NCBI GenBank assembly: GCA_032334235.1 | Contig: JAVSGI010000003.1 | Location: forward strand, 992,001-1,056,000 | DNA from: Paracoccaceae bacterium Fryx2 | GTDB taxonomy: Bacteria > Pseudomonadota > Alphaproteobacteria > Rhodobacterales > Rhodobacteraceae | Direction: 5' to 3' | Length of the DNA stretch: 64,000 nt | The notes under the pieces: model-generated | What the model saw: only the letters and a program-made list of their open reading frames with translations | What the model was told of the DNA's origin: nothing | The model's database searches: none | Part shown: piece after piece, positions 60,398-64,000 of the stretch | Layout of the letters: the number at the start of each line of letters is the position of its first letter | Numbering within the stretch: the stretch's first letter is position 1 | Translations under genes and position numbers: made by a program

Positions 60398-61236
60398 ACC
60401 GCTACCACACCCCCCCCGGCGGCCTGCCGCCCCAGACCAGCCTGATGACCGGCCGCGCCGTCTTCACCGACGCCTACGCCTTCCTCCCGCGCGGCGTGTT
60501 CTCCGACATCGTCACCAGCCTGCTGCCGGGCTGGACCCACACCCGCCTCTGGCTGATCGCCCGGCCGATGTCGGGCTTCTCCGAAACCTTCAGCCAGTAC
60601 GTGATGCGTGTCGGCCCCGGCGGCGGCTCCGACACGCCCGACCCCGAACCCGGCGCCGAAAGCGTGATCTTCGTCACGGCGGGCGAGGTCTGGCTGTCGC
60701 TCGACGGAATCGAACACGACCTCGGCCCCGGCGGCTACGCCTACATTCCGGCGGGCTGCGCCTGGCGGCTGCACAACGGCGGCCCGCACGTGGCCAGTTT
60801 CCACTGGATTCGCAAGCTTTACGAGCCCGCCCCCGGCATCGCCCCACCCGCCGCCTTCGTCACCTCCGACCAGGATATGACCCCGGTCGCCATGCCCGAC
60901 ACCGAAGGCCGCTGGGCCACCACCCGCTTCGCCGACCCCGCCGACCTCGCACACGACATGCACGTCAACATCGTCACCTTCCAGCCCGGCGGCGTGATCC
61001 CGTTCGAGGAGACCCACGTCATGGAACACGGGCTCTACGTGCTCGAAGGCAAGGCGGTCTACAAGCTCAACCAGGACTGGGTCGAGGTCGAGGCCGGCGA
61101 CTTCATGTGGCTGCGCGCCTACTGCCCGCAGGCCTGTTACGCCGCAGGCCCCGGACCGTTCCGCTACCTGCTCTACAAGGACGTGAACCGCCACGCCCGC
61201 CTGCGCGGCCCCGGCGCCTTCGGCCCGCCCCGATGA
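60394..61236 (+). CDS. allE: (S)-ureidoglycine aminohydrolase
   Basis: A 280-aa bicupin releasing ammonia from ureidoglycine to give (S)-ureidoglycolate. Matching parts: NRYHTPPGGLPPQTSLMTGR, FVTAGEVWLSLDG in the first cupin, and the manganese-binding second cupin with FEETHVMEHGLYVLEGKAVY and DFMWLRAYCPQACYAAGPG. It overlaps the upstream fusion by 4 bp. The preceding enzyme, allantoate amidohydrolase, is not in the window. Confidence 0.94.
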   Translation: MNRYHTPPGGLPPQTSLMTGRAVFTDAYAFLPRGVFSDIVTSLLPGWTHTRLWLIARPMSGFSETFSQYVMRVGPGGGSDTPDPEPGAESVIFVTAGEVWLSLDGIEHDLGPGGYAYIPAGCAWRLHNGGPHVASFHWIRKLYEPAPGIAPPAAFVTSDQDMTPVAMPDTEGRWATTRFADPADLAHDMHVNIVTFQPGGVIPFEETHVMEHGLYVLEGKAVYKLNQDWVEVEAGDFMWLRAYCPQACYAAGPGPFRYLLYKDVNRHARLRGPGAFGPPR

Positions 61237-61265
61237 AAGCGCCCCCCTCGCCCTACTCTCTGCGA

Positions 61266-61318
61266 ATTCTTCTGTTCACAAATATCCCACGGGGGCTCGG
61301 GGGTGTGAAACCCCCGGT
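61266..61318. repeat. Dispersed palindromic repeat, copy g
   Basis: ATTCTTCTGTTCACAAATAT followed by CCCACGGGGG, then CGGGGGTGTGAAACCCCCG as a hairpin. Lies 30 bp after allE and probably terminates it. Confidence 0.65.
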
Positions 61319-61382
61319 CCGCCCACGGCCACACAGGACCGCCATGCCCGGCACCCGCACCGCCCCCTTCCCCATTCACCTT

Positions 61383-61460
61383 TGCTGTTGTGTAAGCAAT
61401 TATTTCACAGTGTCAGCATTTATTCGGGTATAGCTGGTTTCAAGTAGGAAGAGTTGGGAA
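61383..61460. other. AT-rich strip at the edge of the Mu-like remnant
   Basis: About 78 bp of clearly lower GC (TGTAAGCAATTATTTCACAG, then GTCAGCATTTATTC) between repeat copy g and phage-like sequence. It could be a degenerate phage end or the scar of a deletion. No known Mu end-repeat was confirmed. Confidence 0.35.
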
Positions 61461-61933
61461 GTCCGGAGGCTAGCCCGAATGGGTCGGGGTTGTCCGGGGT
61501 CAGGGTGGAGGTTCGGGTTATGCACGAGGCCCGCGCCTTTCAGCCGGACAATCGCCTTGGTCTTCGGGTGGAAGAGGAAGCTCGGGGACAGGTAGCGGTA
61601 TTCCCGGTTGCCGATCAGCTCGCGCGCGGTGGCCGTCCATTCCACCCGGCCCCAGAGCCCGCCCGCCGCGATCTTCAGTTCCTTGATCCAGCCCGCCGCC
61701 GGAACCGGGCCGTTCAGCTTGGCTTCCGGCCGGTCGTTCTGGTGTTCGTAGTCGATCGGCAGATCGACGCCGGCCGACTGGAAAGCCAGCACCAGGGCGG
61801 CCGGGTCCGCCAGATCGAATTCGCGCCCGTCGCGCCCGGTCATCCGCCCTTCCGGGAAGAGCTGCACCCATTCGGGCGCGGAACCGCCCGGCGCAAGGGC
61901 GCGGTCGCAGATGCCAAGGGCAAGCCCGGGCAT
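61400..61933 (-). pseudogene. Truncated Mu-like phage protease (gpI family)
   Basis: The first about 155 of 177 residues match the N-terminal part of Mu gpI-type head proteases: SAPEWVQLFPEGRMTGRDGR, DLPIDYEHQNDRPEAKLNGP, AAGWIKELKIAAGGLWGRVE, EYRYLSPSFLFHPKTKAIVR and LVHNPNL. After that the sequence turns non-homologous and soon stops, while Mu gpI is about 360 aa; the second half is missing. A one-base shift after HNPNL gives a more protein-like reading. It starts 4 bp after the gpT stop. Confidence 0.7.
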
Positions 61934-61937
61934 GGCG

Positions 61938-62834
61938 TCAGGCCACATACGGCGTGACGATCAGTTCCGCCGTGCCCTTCCAGGGGTTCGACCCGCCGCC
62001 GTCCTTGGTTTCGGTGTTCAGCAGGTGCAGCGCCGCGCTTTCCAGGGAAGGCGGTACGACCAGGACAGTCGGGGTCACGCCCAGGATGCGCCCGCCGTCG
62101 CTCTTGAAGTCCATCATCGCCGCCCGCGCGGCGGCGTAGTTCTCTTCGGTCAGGTCGGCCTTGGAGCCGTAGGCAAGCTGCCAGAGGCCGAAGCCCGCAT
62201 TGACCCGCGCCCGGACGCCGTAGACGTATTCGTCGTTCATGAACACATGTTGGTCGTTGGTGCCGGTGATCGACTGGAACTCGTACTTCTCGCGTTCCTG
62301 CCAGATGATCGGGCGCATGGCGCGCGACGTGTCCAGCAGGAACCAGGGCGCGCCCGATCCGGCCTGCATGTTGCTGACCGAAACCGGCGCGGCCCCGGCG
62401 TCCAGTTCAACCGGGTGATCGGTGTCGAAGAAGTTCTGGCCGTCGAAACAGTTGGTGGTGAAGCCCGCCTTCAGCAGGCCGAAGACCAGCTCTTCGGGGT
62501 GACGGCGGCTGTCCTGCCCCATTTCCGCGAACATCGGCTTGAAGAGCCCGAGCTTGTCGTCGGCAATGTCGGTGCGACCGACCGAAACCGTCGCCTCGAA
62601 CTTGCGGTTCGCGATGGTGAAGCCGTGCGCCTTCAGCCCGTTGACGTAGCGCCCCCCGACCCATTCGCGCAGGCGGGGGAACATGCCCAACCAGCCATAG
62701 GTCTCATCGCGGCTGGCACTCGGCACCGTCATGGCGATCTTGTCGGCATGGGCCGGGGCGGCGGCAAAGGCATCGGAATAGACGGTCTTGAAGCCCCGAA
62801 AGGCAAGGTCCAGCGTTTGGCTGTCGATGATCAC
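61938..62834 (-). CDS. Mu-like phage major head subunit (gpT family)
   Basis: A 298-aa major capsid protein of Mu-like phages, full length. GTG start at 62834 with AGGAAGG upstream (VIIDSQTLDLAF). Typical parts: FRGFKTVYSDAFAAAP, MTVPSASRDETYGWLGMFPR, LREWVGGRYVNGLKAHGFTI, WFLLDTSRAMRPIIWQEREK and ALHLLNTETKDGGGSNPWKG. It is a remnant: no other head or tail genes follow, and an IS5-family element begins 56 bp upstream of its start. Confidence 0.9.
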   Translation of the reverse strand: MIIDSQTLDLAFRGFKTVYSDAFAAAPAHADKIAMTVPSASRDETYGWLGMFPRLREWVGGRYVNGLKAHGFTIANRKFEATVSVGRTDIADDKLGLFKPMFAEMGQDSRRHPEELVFGLLKAGFTTNCFDGQNFFDTDHPVELDAGAAPVSVSNMQAGSGAPWFLLDTSRAMRPIIWQEREKYEFQSITGTNDQHVFMNDEYVYGVRARVNAGFGLWQLAYGSKADLTEENYAAARAAMMDFKSDGGRILGVTPTVLVVPPSLESAALHLLNTETKDGGGSNPWKGTAELIVTPYVA

Positions 62835-62889
62835 GGCGGTAGGCCCTTCCTGTCATGGCGGCTCAGCGTCCGTTGTACCCTGAATTCAT

Positions 62890-64000
62890 GGGCACCTCGA
62901 AAAATTGCCGTGACGACGCTGCCTTTGTAGGATGAAGGGGGCGTTTGGCTACTGGAGGATAACGATGGCGCAGATGGGGTTCTTTGATCTTTCAGACCGT
63001 TACGCGAGCCTTGATGCCAAGCGGGACCCGTTGGTCGAGATCGACGCCATCGTGCCTTGGGAGGAGTTTCGTCCGACGCTGGAGCGGGTCTGGCGGAAGC
63101 CTGAGGCGGAGCGGAAGTCGCGGGCAGGGCGCAAGCCGATGGACGCGGTGGTGATGTTCAAGACGCTGGTGCTGGGCGCGCTCTACAACCTGTCCGATGA
63201 CAAGATGGAGTATCAGGTGCGCGACCGGCTGTCCTTCATGCGGTTTCTTGGTCTGGGGCTCGAGGACCGGGTGCCCGACGCCAAGACCGTCTGGCTGTAT
63301 CGCGAGGGTCTGGCGCAGGCGGGTGTGGTCGATGCGCTGTTCAAGCAATTCGACGGGTATCTGGCGCGGCAGGGTTATATCGCGCGCGGCGGGCAGATCC
63401 TGGACGCCTCCATCGTGCCGGTGCCGCGCAACCATAACAAGCGGGATGAGAACAAGGCGATCAAGAACGGCGAGGTGCCGGAGGGCTGGGCCGACAAGCC
63501 CGCCATGCGGTCGCAGAAAGATACCAATGCGCGCTGGACCAAGAAGCACGGGAAATCCCACTACGGCTACAAGAACCACGTGAATGTGGACCGTCAGCAT
63601 AAGCTGGTGCGCCGCTACCATGTCAGCGATGCAGCGCTGCATGACAGCCAGGCAGTGGATCACCTCCTGATGCAAGGCAACACCGGCTCGGACGTCTGGG
63701 CCGATCCGGCCTATCGGTCCGAGGAGATGGAGGCCAAGCTGCGCGCCCAGGGCCTGAGGAGCCGCATCCACCGCAAGGGAAAGCGCGGCAAACCGCTGAG
63801 CGAGCAGGGCAAGGCCAGCAACCGGACCAAGTCCGCCGTACGCGCCCGGGTCGAACATGTCTTCGGCGCACAGACCAACGACATGGGTGGGACGCTGGTG
63901 CGCACCATCGGCATCGTGCGTGCGAAGGCCAAGATCGGGATGAAGAACCTCGCTTACAACATGCGCCGCCTCGCCCAGCTCCGCCGCCTGAACCCATGTC
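62890..64000 (+). mobile_element. IS5-family insertion sequence, incomplete at window edge
   Basis: A transposase gene preceded by a probable left end near 62890 (GGGCACCTCGAAAAATTG). The right end lies beyond the window. It is unrelated in detail to the IS5-family element at 19-22.6 kb. It sits directly upstream of the gpT gene and may mark the break of the prophage remnant. Confidence 0.75.
62965..64000 (+). CDS. IS5-family transposase, 3' end outside the window
   Basis: Open for 345 codons from the ATG at 62965 (MAQMGFFDLSDRYASLDAKR; GGAGG upstream) to the window end. IS5-group features: the N-terminal DUF772-like AGRKPMDAVVMFKTLVLGAL, Asp in QILDASIVPVPRNHNK, Asp in DVWADPAYRSEEM, and Glu in RARVEHVFGAQTNDMGG, followed by MKNLAYNMRRLAQL near the expected C-terminus. 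It is almost complete and appears intact as far as visible. Confidence 0.92.
   Translation, partial: MAQMGFFDLSDRYASLDAKRDPLVEIDAIVPWEEFRPTLERVWRKPEAERKSRAGRKPMDAVVMFKTLVLGALYNLSDDKMEYQVRDRLSFMRFLGLGLEDRVPDAKTVWLYREGLAQAGVVDALFKQFDGYLARQGYIARGGQILDASIVPVPRNHNKRDENKAIKNGEVPEGWADKPAMRSQKDTNARWTKKHGKSHYGYKNHVNVDRQHKLVRRYHVSDAALHDSQAVDHLLMQGNTGSDVWADPAYRSEEMEAKLRAQGLRSRIHRKGKRGKPLSEQGKASNRTKSAVRARVEHVFGAQTNDMGGTLVRTIGIVRAKAKIGMKNLAYNMRRLAQLRRLNPC

Noticed and set aside
1-64000. tRNA, rRNA genes and CRISPR arrays
   Set aside because: None recognised on reading; a covariance-model search was not possible, so short RNA genes could still be missed.

Overview
The window is a chromosomal segment of a GC-rich alphaproteobacterium, most likely a member of the Rhodobacteraceae. 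The evidence is the gene content: glnK-amtB, an MlaA-MlaC pair, a short-form HisG with its HisZ partner beside HisS, a B12-dependent ribonucleotide reductase, a DUF1489 protein, a Rhodobacter-type xdhABC, the membrane urate hydroxylase PuuD and a perfect FNR/FnrL box. Nearly all genes share the same GC-rich codon use. The clear exceptions are a patch inside hisS and a short AT-rich strip beside a Mu-like phage remnant. I saw no rRNA, tRNA or CRISPR array.

Layout. 1-16 kb is core chromosome: an aminotransferase 3' end, amtB/glnK, a class A PBP, mlaA/mlaC, a type I secretion ABC/HlyD pair, RidA, glycerophosphodiesterase, an acyltransferase-like protein, GST, phhB, peroxiredoxin, an FAD reductase and rsmD. 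15.9-22.6 kb is an insertion-sequence pile-up. A broken HAD hydrolase gene abuts a decayed IS481-type transposase gene, which is itself split by an intact IS256-family element. After a cupin gene comes an IS5-family element split by an intact IS21-family element. 22.9-33.2 kb is core again: nrdJ, DUF1489, hisG/hisZ/hisS, slyX and dnaE.

33.5-42.9 kb is a tightly overlapping purine operon: xdhABC followed by a BMP-type purine/nucleoside ABC transporter. 43.2-50.1 kb holds a D-amino-acid-dehydrogenase-like flavoprotein, a DUF938 methyltransferase, an FNR-box-preceded AhpD-like gene, an EF-hand protein, a GH25 lipoprotein, an unrecognised Cys-rich gene pair and a GcvT-fused dehydrogenase. 50.3-53.4 kb is the zinc uptake locus (zur-znuC-znuB diverging from znuA across a Zur-box-like dyad). 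galM and two unrecognised exported proteins follow. 56.1-61.2 kb is a second purine cluster: puuD, two small membrane/periplasmic unknowns and uraH diverge from a fused allantoinase-OHCU decarboxylase and allE. The window closes with a truncated Mu-like head module and another IS5-family element running off the edge.

Together the two purine clusters encode import and the route xanthine -> urate -> HIU -> OHCU -> allantoin -> allantoate, plus ureidoglycine -> ureidoglycolate. The allantoate amidohydrolase step is not in the window. The most unusual signals are: a dispersed palindromic repeat that lies in frame inside both xdhA and xdhB; a low-GC mosaic segment in hisS; a second hairpin repeat family with core TTTTCTACGAAAA; the nested IS insertions with readable target duplications; and the unrecognised Cys-rich gene pair at about 47 kb.
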